Source: Flavobacteriales bacterium UBA6051
GTDB lineage: Bacteria > Bacteroidota > Bacteroidia > Flavobacteriales_D > Crocinitomicaceae
Assembly (NCBI GenBank): GCA_002427735.1
Contig: DIYP01000016.1
Coordinates: 372,001-436,000 of the forward strand
Reading direction: 5' to 3'
Length of the DNA stretch: 64,000 nucleotides
The position numbers were made by a program, and so were the translations under genes. Shown here piece by piece: positions 8,054 to 17,379 of the stretch. Under the pieces are notes generated by a model. The model saw only the letters and a list, made by a program, of their open reading frames with translations. It had not been told where the DNA came from and did no database searches. The first letter of the stretch is position 1. Every line of letters starts with the position of its first letter.

Positions 8054-8089
8054 TTTCCCAAATCATCGGTTTAATTTCCCAAATCATCG
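8054..8089 (-). promoter_or_regulatory. Putative LytTR-type direct-repeat operator, copy A
   Basis: A perfect 15-bp direct repeat (8054-8068 and 8075-8089), both copies beginning TTTCCCAAA, is offset by 21 bp. It lies 43 bp before the LytTR gene start and straddles the stop codon of the kinase gene, so the second copy also encodes the last residues of the kinase. An extra TTTCCCC at 8044 lies 10 bp from the first copy. Confidence 0.5.
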
Positions 8090-10992
8090 TCTGTTCTGAT
8101 GGGTAAGGTGACAATTACCAATGTTCCAGACGGCTCACCTTGCTTGTACAGGTCTTTTATTTTGTAACTGGCAATTTTGGAGTCAGATTGCTCATTGATC
8201 AAATTGAGGCGTTGTTCAATGGCTTCTGTCGCAAAGGATTTATGTTCGCCACGTTGACGATCTAAAATTTCTTTCGCTCGTTTTCGACCAATTCCGTTGT
8301 CCATAATTCTACACTCAACGCACTCATCTTTCACCTTAAACTCAACATCTAATCGTTTTGCCCCATGTTTATGCATTAATCCATGTACTAACGCATTCTC
8401 CAAAAACGGTTGAATCAGCAAAGAGGGCACCTCATAATCTTCAGGTAAATCGCAGTGAATGGAATAATCAAAGTCTTCTTTGAAACGGAGCTTTTCCAAT
8501 GAGAGGTATACCTCTAAAAAAGCTATTTCTTTTTCTATTGGAATAAAATCAAGACTTGAGTAGTTGAGCGTGTTTCTTACCAATTGAGAGAACAAAACGA
8601 TATAATCGTACGTGTTCTTCGTATCCTGCTGCATCACCAAATCCTGAATCGAGTTCAGTGAATTAAAAATAAAGTGTGGGTTCATTTGTGAACGCAACGC
8701 TTTTAACTCCGATTCCAGTCGATCAGTCACCAATTTTTGCTCTAATCTATTCTTTCTTAGTTGACGGCGGTAAACCGAAAGAACTACCATGGACACTACA
8801 ATTGCAATGAGGATATAGAACCACCAAGTCTGCCAGAAAGGTGGACGAATCGTAAATGTTATAGTATGCTCATCTGAAAACTGGTCATGATGATTAACGC
8901 GGATGTCTACCTGATAATCACCCGGTGAAAGTGCTTCAAAAATCAACTCGGAAGCAGTCGCGGGTAGTTGTTTCCAATCAGTACCGTTCATCCGGTATTC
9001 AATGTTAACTACACGCTCATAAATGATTCCACGAAAATCTAATGACAATCGAAATTTATCTGAGTCGTGCGAAACTGACGCACCATTTAATCCATGCTGT
9101 AATTTTCCGCCTAAATAGAGTTCTCCTAGATGAAGTTTGTAGTCTTTACTCGATTGTGCATCTAGCGGAATGGAAATGATTTTTGACCCCGAAGTCATCC
9201 AAAGGCGGTCTTCCCACGCCAAAAAATCAGAGACTGAACTTCTGAGTGCAAACAACTCATCGATAACTTTCCATCTATTCGTCTTTATATTAAAGATCTG
9301 AACGCCAGATCGATGCGATATATAGAGATTATCTTTGTGGACGTACAACTTTCGAACATACATATCTTGCAGTCCTTCTTCCAAAGACAACTGCCCAAAG
9401 ACCTTTCCGCCCTCTATGATTAAAACCCCATGTTCGTGCGTGGCACAATAGACTTTACTTCCGCATATTTCAATGTTCAGGCAAACAATGGGTTTTCCAT
9501 TGAATTCAATCGTTTTTCTTTTACCTTTTCCATCAATGCATACTAGTTCATCGAGTGCGGAAAAAAACAGTTCTTGCGTTTCGGGCAAATAGGCTATTGA
9601 ATGGCAACGTTTATCATAACCTTCTAGTTTAAAATAGTTTTTTTCACCTTCCAGACTTGTCCAATTAATATACGGCAAGCCTTCTCCAAGCTTGAATATT
9701 CCATCCGAGCTAGCGAATGCAAAAGTTTTTTGATTTATTCGAACAGCACCTTTTATCGTTCCAAATCGTTGTACTGGGTTAGTTAGTACGTGACTGTTAC
9801 AAATAATGCTAGAAAAATCAGGAAGAACCCCGAATTCCATACCGTCAAAATATTCCATGTAGTTTTTTGAGGCAAAAAGAGCTTCTCCATTATCAGTAAA
9901 TACATGTCGCTCAAAACCAGGGATGTCCGGAACAAGAGACCCAACATATTCTTCCTTAATCAAGGTCAACTTTTCAACCTGATTTGCATCATGTGCATAT
10001 TCAAGGATATCTGTGTTTGGTACGACAATAATTCCATTCCCAAACGTTCCAAGAAACAAGGGAGAATTGAACTCTTTTTGGTCAATACACGAAATAAAGA
10101 AATCGGAAAATTGATAACCCGCTGTTGACACACTATCATTGAATTGAATCGGACATATTCCTCTTGTTACGGAAAGAGCAAACAAATTTTGAGAATTTGT
10201 TGCGATGTATCTCCATGGTCCAATATACTTCTCGCGAGGCAATAAATACTGTTCTCTAGAAGCACCATATTGATATGTATATCCTTCGTCACCAAATGAA
10301 TAGAGGCAATTATCACTTCGAAAACCAAAGCGAAAGCTACCTTGGTTTAGAACCTCTTGCATTAAAGGTTCATCCGCTAACACGTCTATCTTACCATTGG
10401 TGATAACGAGCATCTGCGAATTATCCGGATTGGGAATTAAAATAGAATCACGCTTTAGGTAGTTTACTGAGTAAAGCGTTTTCTTTTTCGGAATGAACAG
10501 TGATTTCCAATTCCCATTGCGATAAATGGTTACACCCTTCGAAACAACTATTGGGGAGTCTTTGTCATCAAAACCAAAGGAAAAGTACGTATTAGCAATA
10601 TATTGTTTCGGTGTTTCTAAAAAAAGTTCAATTGAATCCCCTACAATTTTAAAAATCTGACCAGAAAGATTCGCGCAGTATAAATTGTCTTTAGAATCTC
10701 GGCGTAAACTAAAAAGGGAGCTTCCTTTGTGCTCGCAATTCCAGGGAACCGTGTTGAATTTTCCATGACGGTACACATACAAACCATAATTCGTCGCTGC
10801 ATACAACAACCCGTTTGGGTGATGTTCAATTGAATAAACGTGTGTATTGGCAAACTCTTCCTGACCAATAAAGAAATGTGCTGGGTTTTGGGCGTGCGCT
10901 TGCAGCCACATCAAACTAATTAAAAAGGTGAAAAGAAGGCTCTTTTGAACCTTGATCCGTTTTTTGAAACCCATGGTTTCAAATATCCACAT
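8071..10992 (-). CDS. Sensor histidine kinase with periplasmic propeller and Y_Y_Y domain (LytS-like)
   Basis: A 973-residue membrane sensor. A signal/anchor (about 15-35, ending QAHAQ) is followed by a long periplasmic region with beta-propeller-type repeats, then a Y_Y_Y-like domain near 640-710 (LSPGDYQVDIRV). A single transmembrane helix lies at about 717-740, then a short coiled coil and a LytS-type kinase: the phospho-acceptor His in QMNPHFIFNSLNSIQ near 770, an N-box LIQPFLENALVHG near 860 and DNGIGR. The ligand is unknown; such sensors often detect glycans, but the Bacteroides hybrid form is absent because the regulator is a separate gene here. The ATG at 10992 has an AGGA-type site; an ATG at 10974 is possible. 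It lies 65 bases after ruvB. Confidence 0.9.
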   Translation of the reverse strand: MWIFETMGFKKRIKVQKSLLFTFLISLMWLQAHAQNPAHFFIGQEEFANTHVYSIEHHPNGLLYAATNYGLYVYRHGKFNTVPWNCEHKGSSLFSLRRDSKDNLYCANLSGQIFKIVGDSIELFLETPKQYIANTYFSFGFDDKDSPIVVSKGVTIYRNGNWKSLFIPKKKTLYSVNYLKRDSILIPNPDNSQMLVITNGKIDVLADEPLMQEVLNQGSFRFGFRSDNCLYSFGDEGYTYQYGASREQYLLPREKYIGPWRYIATNSQNLFALSVTRGICPIQFNDSVSTAGYQFSDFFISCIDQKEFNSPLFLGTFGNGIIVVPNTDILEYAHDANQVEKLTLIKEEYVGSLVPDIPGFERHVFTDNGEALFASKNYMEYFDGMEFGVLPDFSSIICNSHVLTNPVQRFGTIKGAVRINQKTFAFASSDGIFKLGEGLPYINWTSLEGEKNYFKLEGYDKRCHSIAYLPETQELFFSALDELVCIDGKGKRKTIEFNGKPIVCLNIEICGSKVYCATHEHGVLIIEGGKVFGQLSLEEGLQDMYVRKLYVHKDNLYISHRSGVQIFNIKTNRWKVIDELFALRSSVSDFLAWEDRLWMTSGSKIISIPLDAQSSKDYKLHLGELYLGGKLQHGLNGASVSHDSDKFRLSLDFRGIIYERVVNIEYRMNGTDWKQLPATASELIFEALSPGDYQVDIRVNHHDQFSDEHTITFTIRPPFWQTWWFYILIAIVVSMVVLSVYRRQLRKNRLEQKLVTDRLESELKALRSQMNPHFIFNSLNSIQDLVMQQDTKNTYDYIVLFSQLVRNTLNYSSLDFIPIEKEIAFLEVYLSLEKLRFKEDFDYSIHCDLPEDYEVPSLLIQPFLENALVHGLMHKHGAKRLDVEFKVKDECVECRIMDNGIGRKRAKEILDRQRGEHKSFATEAIEQRLNLINEQSDSKIASYKIKDLYKQGEPSGTLVIVTLPIRTDDDLGN

Positions 10993-11057
10993 AAAATCTT
11001 GAATCCTTTACCTTATTTTACAAGGCTCCCTATCTGATTTACGAACGCGTCGATTTA

Positions 11058-12080
11058 TTAAAACAAGCCCCCCTGAGTATATCCCAGGTCTTTTCCTAAA
11101 TGCTTGTACGCCTTTTCGGTTACCTTACGACCGCGAGGGGTTCTCATTAAGAAGCCTTCCTGAATCAAAAATGGCTCATACACTTCTTCCAATGTTCCAG
11201 CATTTTCACCAATTGCCGTGGCGATTGTAGTAATACCAACAGGACCTCCCTGAAACTTGTCAATGATGGAAAGTAATATTTTATTGTCCATCTCATCCAG
11301 ACCGCTCTTGTCAACATTGAGTGCCTCAAGCGCCATATCTGCAATTTCCAATGTTATTGTACCATCTCCTTTAATCTGTGCAAAATCACGCACTCTTCTG
11401 AGCAATGCGTTGGCAATTCTTGGTGTACCACGACTTCTGCTTGCAATTTGATATGCCGCATCTTCATTAATTGGAATATCAAGCAATCCTGAAGAACGTT
11501 CCACAATCATTGTCAACGTTTTTGCATCGTAATATTGCAGACGTGAATTAATTCCAAATCGTGCTCGCAGCGGTGAAGTCAATAAACCTGAACGCGTGGT
11601 AGCCCCGATAAGCGTGAATGGATTCAACTCTATTTGCACAGTGCGTGCATTCGGACCACTATCAATCATAATATCGATTTGATAATCTTCCATGGCCGAA
11701 TACAAATACTCTTCAATGACAGGGCTTAAACGGTGGATTTCATCAATGAACAAAACGTCGCCGCGTTCAAGATTCGTTAGCAAACCTGCTAAATCTCCCG
11801 GTTTATCCAATACAGGTCCACTCGTCACTTTACAAGACACCCCTAATTCGTTCGCAATAATATTCGCTAAAGTTGTTTTCCCTAATCCGGGAGGTCCGTG
11901 CAACAAAACGTGATCGAGCGGTTCATTTCTCAGAATGGCAGCTTTGACAAAGATCTCGAGATTCTCAACAATTTTTGGCTGACCAGTAAAATCCTCCAGT
12001 CGCTTGGGGCGTAATACCTTGTCGTAATCCTGCTCGTTGTGATTCTCTGCTTCTTCTCTATAATCAAATGAGTCTTCCAT
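11058..12080 (-). CDS. ruvB: Holliday junction branch migration ATPase RuvB
   Basis: RuvB is the hexameric AAA+ motor that, with RuvA, drives branch migration of Holliday junctions. At 340 residues it has the normal length. It shows the opening LRPKRLEDFTGQ, Walker A GPPGLGKTT, Walker B LFIDEIHRL, sensor 1 GATTRSGLL, the Arg-finger region SPLRARFG, and the C-terminal winged-helix domain ending LMRTPRGRKVT. The start ATG lies after an 87-base gap from the oxidase operon terminator. ruvA lies at 50769 in the same window, not adjacent; no ruvC is seen. Confidence 0.97.
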   Translation of the reverse strand: MEDSFDYREEAENHNEQDYDKVLRPKRLEDFTGQPKIVENLEIFVKAAILRNEPLDHVLLHGPPGLGKTTLANIIANELGVSCKVTSGPVLDKPGDLAGLLTNLERGDVLFIDEIHRLSPVIEEYLYSAMEDYQIDIMIDSGPNARTVQIELNPFTLIGATTRSGLLTSPLRARFGINSRLQYYDAKTLTMIVERSSGLLDIPINEDAAYQIASRSRGTPRIANALLRRVRDFAQIKGDGTITLEIADMALEALNVDKSGLDEMDNKILLSIIDKFQGGPVGITTIATAIGENAGTLEEVYEPFLIQEGFLMRTPRGRKVTEKAYKHLGKDLGYTQGGLF

Positions 12081-12129
12081 TATTATTCCTTATACCTACT
12101 CAATATCACGGCGCAGCCGTTTGCTCTTC

Positions 12130-12145
12130 AACTCCATATGGAGTT
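12130..12145. promoter_or_regulatory. 16-bp perfect palindrome upstream of ruvB
   Basis: AACTCCAT followed by its exact reverse complement lies 50 bp before the ruvB start and 23 bp after the oxidase operon terminator. A further TGGAG half-copy lies nearby at about 12150. It is a candidate operator; no known regulator motif is recognised. Confidence 0.3.
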
Positions 12146-12167
12146 TCTCCTCCATAATCAAATGTAC

Positions 12168-12197
12168 AAAAAAGCCCCTCGCTCAAAACGAAGGGCT
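12168..12197 (-). terminator. Rho-independent terminator of the act-cox operon
   Basis: A 9-bp stem (12173-12181 with 12189-12197, 7-base loop, one G-U pair) is followed by six T residues on the minus strand (12168-12173). It lies 24 bases after the stop of the oxidase subunit I gene. Confidence 0.85.
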
Positions 12198-12221
12198 ATA
12201 ATATTTAATAACACTCTTTTC

Positions 12222-14027
12222 TTAGTGCTCTTCTTCTCCTTCAGCTAAAGGAACTGTTTGCGGAATAAAGTCTTCCTCAGCTCCAGGCTTCGAGTAATCG
12301 TAAGGCCATCTGTGAACAGTTGGTAACTCTCCTGGCCAGTTTCCATGAATGTGCTCCACAGGAGTCGTCCATTCAAGTGTATTTGATCTCCATGGATTTT
12401 GAGGTGATTTAGGACCTCTGAAAATACTGTAGAAAAAATTGAACAAGAACACTAGCTGTCCAAGTGCTGCTAAAATTGAGAACATCGTAATGATCACATT
12501 CAAATCCATAATCATATTGTATGAATCCGCATCGAATTCACCATAAACTGAATAATCATAGTAACGTCTTGGTGCTCCCGCCAGTCCAACAAAGTGCATC
12601 GGGAAGAATACCCCGTAAGCTCCAACGATTGTAATCCAGAAGTGAACATATCCTAAACGTGTATTCATCATCTTTCCAAACATTTTCGGGAACCAATGGT
12701 ATACTCCGGCAAACATTCCGAAGACGGCGGATAGTCCCATTACCACGTGGAAGTGAGCAACTACGAAGTAGGTATCGTGCGTTGTAATATCCAATGCAGC
12801 GTCTGCAAGAATGATTCCTGTTACACCACCAGTGATGAACGTTGAAACCAAACCAATCGTAAACAACATTGCTGGTGTGTACACAATCGATCCTTTCCAT
12901 AGCGTTGTGATGTAGTTAAACACTTTCACCGCTGAAGGAATTGCAATCAATAAGGTTGTAAATACGAATACACTACCTAAGAATGGGTTCATACCTGTTA
13001 CGAACATATGGTGAGCCCATACAATAAATGACAGGAATGCGATCGCCAGAATGGATCCGATCATCGCTCGGTAACCAAAGATCGGTTTACGCGAGTTGGT
13101 AGAAATAATTTCCGATGATAATCCAAGTGCCGGAAGCAATACAATATATACCTCAGGGTGACCAAGGAACCAGAACAAGTGCTGGAACAACAATGGTGAA
13201 CCACCATGATTAGAGAGCATTTCTCCACTTACGATAATATCAGAAAGGTAGAAACTTGTTCCCGCCATTCTATCCATAATCAAAAGCAACGCACAAGACA
13301 AAAGTACCGGGAATGAAAGAACACCGATAATTGCCGTGATAAAGAACGCCCAAATCGTCAATGGCAAGCGCGTCATAGACATTCCAGTTGTACGTAAGTT
13401 CAATACTGTTACAATGTAGTTCAATGATCCGATCAATGACGAAGCAATGAAGATTGCCATAGAGAACAACCAAAGCGTCTGTCCCATTCCAGAACCACTA
13501 ACCGCTTGTGGTAACGCGGACAATGGAGGGTAAACCGTCCATCCCGCCATAGAAGGACCTGACTCAACAAATAATGAAGCCAACATGATAATTGACGACA
13601 AGAAGAAGAACCAGTATGATAACATGTTCAAGAAACCTGAAGCCATGTCTCTTGCTCCAACTTGCAGAGGGATCAAAATATTCGAGAATGTTCCTGACAA
13701 TCCACCAGTCAATAGGAAGAATACCATGATTGTACCATGTATGGTTACCAAACCAAGGTACATATCTTCTTTCATCACTCCTCCAGGCGCCCAAGTGTCA
13801 CCAAGGAAGAAAGAAACGAAATCAGACCCTTCACCCGGCCATGCCAATTGAACTCTAAACAAAATAGACAACAACATCGCCACTATCCCCATAAATACAG
13901 CAGTCATTAAGAACTGCTTACCAATCATTTTATGGTCGTGGCTAAAGATGTACTTTGATACGAAACTTTCCTTGTGGTGTCCGTGATCATCGTGATGTCC
14001 GTGTGCTTCATGCGCTACTGCCGCCAT
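12222..14027 (-). CDS. ctaD: Cytochrome c oxidase subunit I
   Basis: The catalytic subunit of a heme-copper oxygen reductase, 601 residues with about 12-14 transmembrane helices. Metal ligands are visible: low-spin heme His in TIHGTIMV, Cu-B ligands HPEVY (with the cross-linked Tyr of A-family oxidases) and WAHHMF, and the heme pair in THDTYFVVAHFHVVMG. The HPEVY Glu and Tyr place it in the A1 type. The N-terminus is His-rich (HEAHGHHDDHGHHK). It follows the subunit II gene by 36 bases and ends the act-cox operon, so it should form the supercomplex with alternative complex III described in Flavobacterium johnsoniae. It reduces oxygen and pumps protons. Confidence 0.97.
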   Translation of the reverse strand: MAAVAHEAHGHHDDHGHHKESFVSKYIFSHDHKMIGKQFLMTAVFMGIVAMLLSILFRVQLAWPGEGSDFVSFFLGDTWAPGGVMKEDMYLGLVTIHGTIMVFFLLTGGLSGTFSNILIPLQVGARDMASGFLNMLSYWFFFLSSIIMLASLFVESGPSMAGWTVYPPLSALPQAVSGSGMGQTLWLFSMAIFIASSLIGSLNYIVTVLNLRTTGMSMTRLPLTIWAFFITAIIGVLSFPVLLSCALLLIMDRMAGTSFYLSDIIVSGEMLSNHGGSPLLFQHLFWFLGHPEVYIVLLPALGLSSEIISTNSRKPIFGYRAMIGSILAIAFLSFIVWAHHMFVTGMNPFLGSVFVFTTLLIAIPSAVKVFNYITTLWKGSIVYTPAMLFTIGLVSTFITGGVTGIILADAALDITTHDTYFVVAHFHVVMGLSAVFGMFAGVYHWFPKMFGKMMNTRLGYVHFWITIVGAYGVFFPMHFVGLAGAPRRYYDYSVYGEFDADSYNMIMDLNVIITMFSILAALGQLVFLFNFFYSIFRGPKSPQNPWRSNTLEWTTPVEHIHGNWPGELPTVHRWPYDYSKPGAEEDFIPQTVPLAEGEEEH

Positions 14028-14063
14028 TTCTATCTAATTTTATTTAATACTTACTATTGAAAA

Positions 14064-15350
14064 TTATTCTCCGTCCTCTGGAAGTGCTACATCACCTGTT
14101 GGTTCAGCATCACCTTCTCCATCTTCATTGTTTTCTTCCTCATTCTGGTCACCTTCTGCATCATCTGCTGGCGCAGCTGGTTCTCCAAAATACTTATCCT
14201 TAAATGTCTGTCCTTTCTTAGATTCCATCCAAGCATCGTACGCTTTCTCATCAAGAACAACAACCATCATCTTCATTTTATAGTGTGCACCACCACAAAT
14301 CTTGTTACAAAGCAGTACATAGTTGAAGTTTGGATTGTTTTTCTCCTCACGCATTTCTTCCGTTGTCTTGTCTGGAATAAACTTGAAACGCGTTGTCATT
14401 CCTGGAACCGTGTTCATTTGCGCACGGAAATGTGGGAAGTAAGCTGAGTGAATAACATCCTTAGAGCGGAAGTTGAATTCAAACTCTTTTCCTTTGCATA
14501 AGTACAGTGTATCTTTTTGAATGATATCATCCCAAGCCCAAGCATCCACTTCTGGGTTGTGACGCCCTTTCATTTGATGCAATAAGCGTACAAGTCGCTC
14601 TTTATTCGCTAATTCCGACATCATCATTTCTTTGTCAGCAGGAACGAGCATTGTATCTCTTCTGTTCAACACTTTCTCTAAATCATGGATACGTGCTTCC
14701 ATTGCATGAATAGAGCTGTCTAAGGTGTTAGTCGTTAAAAGTGCTAATTCGTTGTTGTCCAAGGTCAACTTGTAATCAAACTTTCCGAGCGTATTATCAT
14801 TCCCTGAATAACGCGCCGTCCAATCGAATTGTTTAGAGAACAACTCAATACGAATAGATTCAGGAGCCGCCTCAGAAGTTGCGCTGTTCCACTCTTTCAA
14901 ACCAAGGATGATGATTACCGCCAATACAATTGCAGGAACAACTGTCCAAACCAACTCCAATTTATTATTGTGTGGGAAGTACAAAGCAGCTACTCCAGGC
15001 TTCTTTACATATTTAAACGCGAAGAAGAACAACAAAAAGTTCGTCAAGAAGAATACTGCGATAATTATTATAAAGTTCAAATTCAATAGAGAATCCAATC
15101 CATGTCCGTGAACAGAGGCAGCATCACCACGCCCTGTCCATCCGTACGTCATCATCAACCAAATGAACCCACCAAACAATCCGATCATGAACAACAACAT
15201 CATTGTTGCGTTAAACTTGTTGTCGCGGTTACTTATCTCAGACTCTACGTTTTCTCTCAATTTAGAAGACAACTCATATACACGCATCAGCTGAGCTATG
15301 GCTATGACTCCTAAAATTATAACACCTAATATGATCAATTTAGCTACCAT
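14064..15350 (-). CDS. ctaC: Cytochrome c oxidase subunit II
   Basis: The electron-entry subunit of the oxidase, 428 residues. Three hydrophobic stretches are visible (about 2-20, 50-68 and 88-150 as a pair), followed by the periplasmic cupredoxin domain. Cu-A ligands are present: His in DVIHSAYFPHF and the cluster CNKICGGAHYKM, where the usual Glu is Lys, as in other Bacteroidota (that residue binds through its backbone). A helical insert rich in Met and charged residues (about 215-275) lengthens the domain. The C-terminus ends in a 40-residue strongly acidic tail (EGDQNEEENNEDGEGD). There is no fused cytochrome c. It sits between actF and subunit I. Confidence 0.95.
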   Translation of the reverse strand: MVAKLIILGVIILGVIAIAQLMRVYELSSKLRENVESEISNRDNKFNATMMLLFMIGLFGGFIWLMMTYGWTGRGDAASVHGHGLDSLLNLNFIIIIAVFFLTNFLLFFFAFKYVKKPGVAALYFPHNNKLELVWTVVPAIVLAVIIILGLKEWNSATSEAAPESIRIELFSKQFDWTARYSGNDNTLGKFDYKLTLDNNELALLTTNTLDSSIHAMEARIHDLEKVLNRRDTMLVPADKEMMMSELANKERLVRLLHQMKGRHNPEVDAWAWDDIIQKDTLYLCKGKEFEFNFRSKDVIHSAYFPHFRAQMNTVPGMTTRFKFIPDKTTEEMREEKNNPNFNYVLLCNKICGGAHYKMKMMVVVLDEKAYDAWMESKKGQTFKDKYFGEPAAPADDAEGDQNEEENNEDGEGDAEPTGDVALPEDGE

Positions 15351-15382
15351 CTATTTAAAATTATCTGTGATAAATGTGTTCG

Positions 15383-16570
15383 TTATATCTCGTGATGTAA
15401 ACTCTCATCCAGGAATGGGTGATTCACAGGAGTAAGAGGTGCTTTCGTTAAGTTCATCAAGATCACTCGGATGAATACCCCAGCAAAAAGTACTGCCATT
15501 CCAACTTCAAGGAACCCAATATGAGCATTAGCTCCCATCGATCCAGCTGAAACCATAATGTATACGTCTAACCAGTGTCCAATCAAAATGATTAAACCAA
15601 CAAATGTCAAAATACCCGCATGTCTTTTTGCCTCTCTTGACATCAACATCAACATTGGGAAAGCAAAATTGATTAGGAACATTCCGAAGTACAATGCCTT
15701 GAAGTTCTCTATTCTCATGATATAGTAAGTTACTTCTTCACCGATATTAGCATACCAGATTAGCATGTACTGTGAGAACCATAAATATGACCACAAGAAT
15801 GAAATCGCAAACGTCCATTTTCCTAAATCGTGAATATGGCTATCATTTACTTTAGGAAGGTATCCTAGCTTCTTCAAGTAAAGTGTCAACATTACCATTA
15901 CAACCATTGCTGATACCCAAATTCCTGCGAACGTGTACCATCCAAAGAGTGTTGAGAACCAGTGAACGTCGATTGACATCAACCAATCCCATGAAGATGT
16001 AGAGCTAAATACCGCGAAGAACACTAAGAATAATGCACCCTTCTTATAGTTTTTGAAGTGAATGTCTGTTCCCCCTACTTTGTCTTCTTCCAATGAACGC
16101 TTTCTGAAGCCCATCCAGAAGATCCCATAAACAGCGAGGTATGCGAATGTTCTAATCCAGAAGAATATTTTGTCCAAGTAAAAAGATTTCGCTTGAATAA
16201 TTTCATCATGCGCTACAACCTCAGGATCCATCCAGGTATAAATGTGTGCTCCATCCATTACAGTGATAACACCAAGAATTAATATCATCGCACCTATTCC
16301 GTAAGGAACAAATCCAGCTACTGCTTCAATAATACGTTTGATTTGTGCATACCAACCTGATTCCGTTGCATACGCCAACGCTAAATAGAACAACGCTCCC
16401 AGTCCAATTCCGAAGAAAAAGAAACTGTTGATCAAACCATTTGTCAAGAACTTTTGCGTGAAGTGGTGATCACCTACATTCATAAAAATTCCAATGGCAG
16501 TGAATAGAACACCTACAATGATCAATGCCAGTGTGAATTTCTTTGCTTTATCTGCTACTTTGAATTCCAT
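15383..16570 (-). CDS. actF: Alternative complex III integral membrane subunit ActF
   Basis: ActF is one of two NrfD-like polytopic subunits of alternative complex III, the quinol:cytochrome c oxidoreductase that replaces bc1. The protein has 395 residues and about ten hydrophobic helices, with typical segments such as SIDVHWFSTLFGWYTF, SSTSSWDWLMS and FLWSYLWFSQYMLIWYAN. It is shorter than ActC and carries no cofactor motif. Position in the operon (actE 30 bases upstream, oxidase subunit II 33 bases downstream) matches the standard order. The family is known to take part in quinol binding and possible proton translocation. Confidence 0.93.
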   Translation of the reverse strand: MEFKVADKAKKFTLALIIVGVLFTAIGIFMNVGDHHFTQKFLTNGLINSFFFFGIGLGALFYLALAYATESGWYAQIKRIIEAVAGFVPYGIGAMILILGVITVMDGAHIYTWMDPEVVAHDEIIQAKSFYLDKIFFWIRTFAYLAVYGIFWMGFRKRSLEEDKVGGTDIHFKNYKKGALFLVFFAVFSSTSSWDWLMSIDVHWFSTLFGWYTFAGIWVSAMVVMVMLTLYLKKLGYLPKVNDSHIHDLGKWTFAISFLWSYLWFSQYMLIWYANIGEEVTYYIMRIENFKALYFGMFLINFAFPMLMLMSREAKRHAGILTFVGLIILIGHWLDVYIMVSAGSMGANAHIGFLEVGMAVLFAGVFIRVILMNLTKAPLTPVNHPFLDESLHHEI

Positions 16571-16600
16571 TTTCTTGTCTTAGTCTTATTATAAATTCGC

Positions 16601-17359
16601 TTACTGGTCGTTATCCTCATTATCCATAGCACCTTCCTCATCAGCAGGCTCATCTCCTTCAGCTACGTCATTCTCCATTCCCGGTCCATAATCAGGGTTC
16701 TGGAACTTTCTGATATAGTGAACAACTGTCCAGATTTCTTTCTTGTTCAATAATGAACCGTGTGCACCCATCATACCTTTTCCGTAGTAAATTGAGTAGA
16801 ACATTTGTCCATCACTCAAGTTTGTCAAGTTAGCGTAATCAGGTACTCCGACAAATGCTCCACTTTCCATCATTGGGCCGTTTCCGTCTCCCTTTGTTCC
16901 GTGGCAGTGCGCACATTTAGAATTAAAGATGTACTTACCATTAGCGAAGATCTCTTCAACGTTTTCCTCAGTAAGCTCCAGTGGATTCTTATCTGCTGCA
17001 GCAAGTGCATACGTATCTTCGGAAGTCAATTCTGCATCGTACATGCCATGCGTAATTTTAAACGCATTGTTCGCCAATCGAGCGTATGGTAACATCATTG
17101 CTACTGTCGCCGAATCAGTTCCATAATAAGGAACCGTTCCCATTGGTGGAACTTTTGCAGAGATCGTCATTTTTGCCTCCTCATTGAACTCTCCACGTAC
17201 TTCCCCGTAATCAACATATGGTTCAATGGCAGCAGAACGATACATATCTGGCATATACTCCAATCCTGGACTATCCGGATCAGCACCACATGATCCTAAA
17301 AGAACCATTGCCACAGCTGCTACTGCTAAACTCGATACTATTCTAAATTGCTTTTTCAT
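16601..17359 (-). CDS. actE: Alternative complex III monoheme cytochrome c lipoprotein ActE
   Basis: A 252-residue periplasmic lipoprotein. The signal peptide ends in a lipobox LGSC (Cys24). The central part contains PPMGTVPYYG and a single heme site CAHCHG with a downstream Met region (KGMMGAHG), typical of a class I cytochrome c that carries electrons from ActA/ActB toward the oxidase. The C-terminus is strongly acidic and ends EDNDQ. It is flanked by actD (21 bases) and actF (30 bases). The call is firm from heme motif, lipobox and operon position. Confidence 0.94.
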   Translation of the reverse strand: MKKQFRIVSSLAVAAVAMVLLGSCGADPDSPGLEYMPDMYRSAAIEPYVDYGEVRGEFNEEAKMTISAKVPPMGTVPYYGTDSATVAMMLPYARLANNAFKITHGMYDAELTSEDTYALAAADKNPLELTEENVEEIFANGKYIFNSKCAHCHGTKGDGNGPMMESGAFVGVPDYANLTNLSDGQMFYSIYYGKGMMGAHGSLLNKKEIWTVVHYIRKFQNPDYGPGMENDVAEGDEPADEEGAMDNEDNDQ

Positions 17360-17379
17360 CTGACTTCTATGAAAAATTA

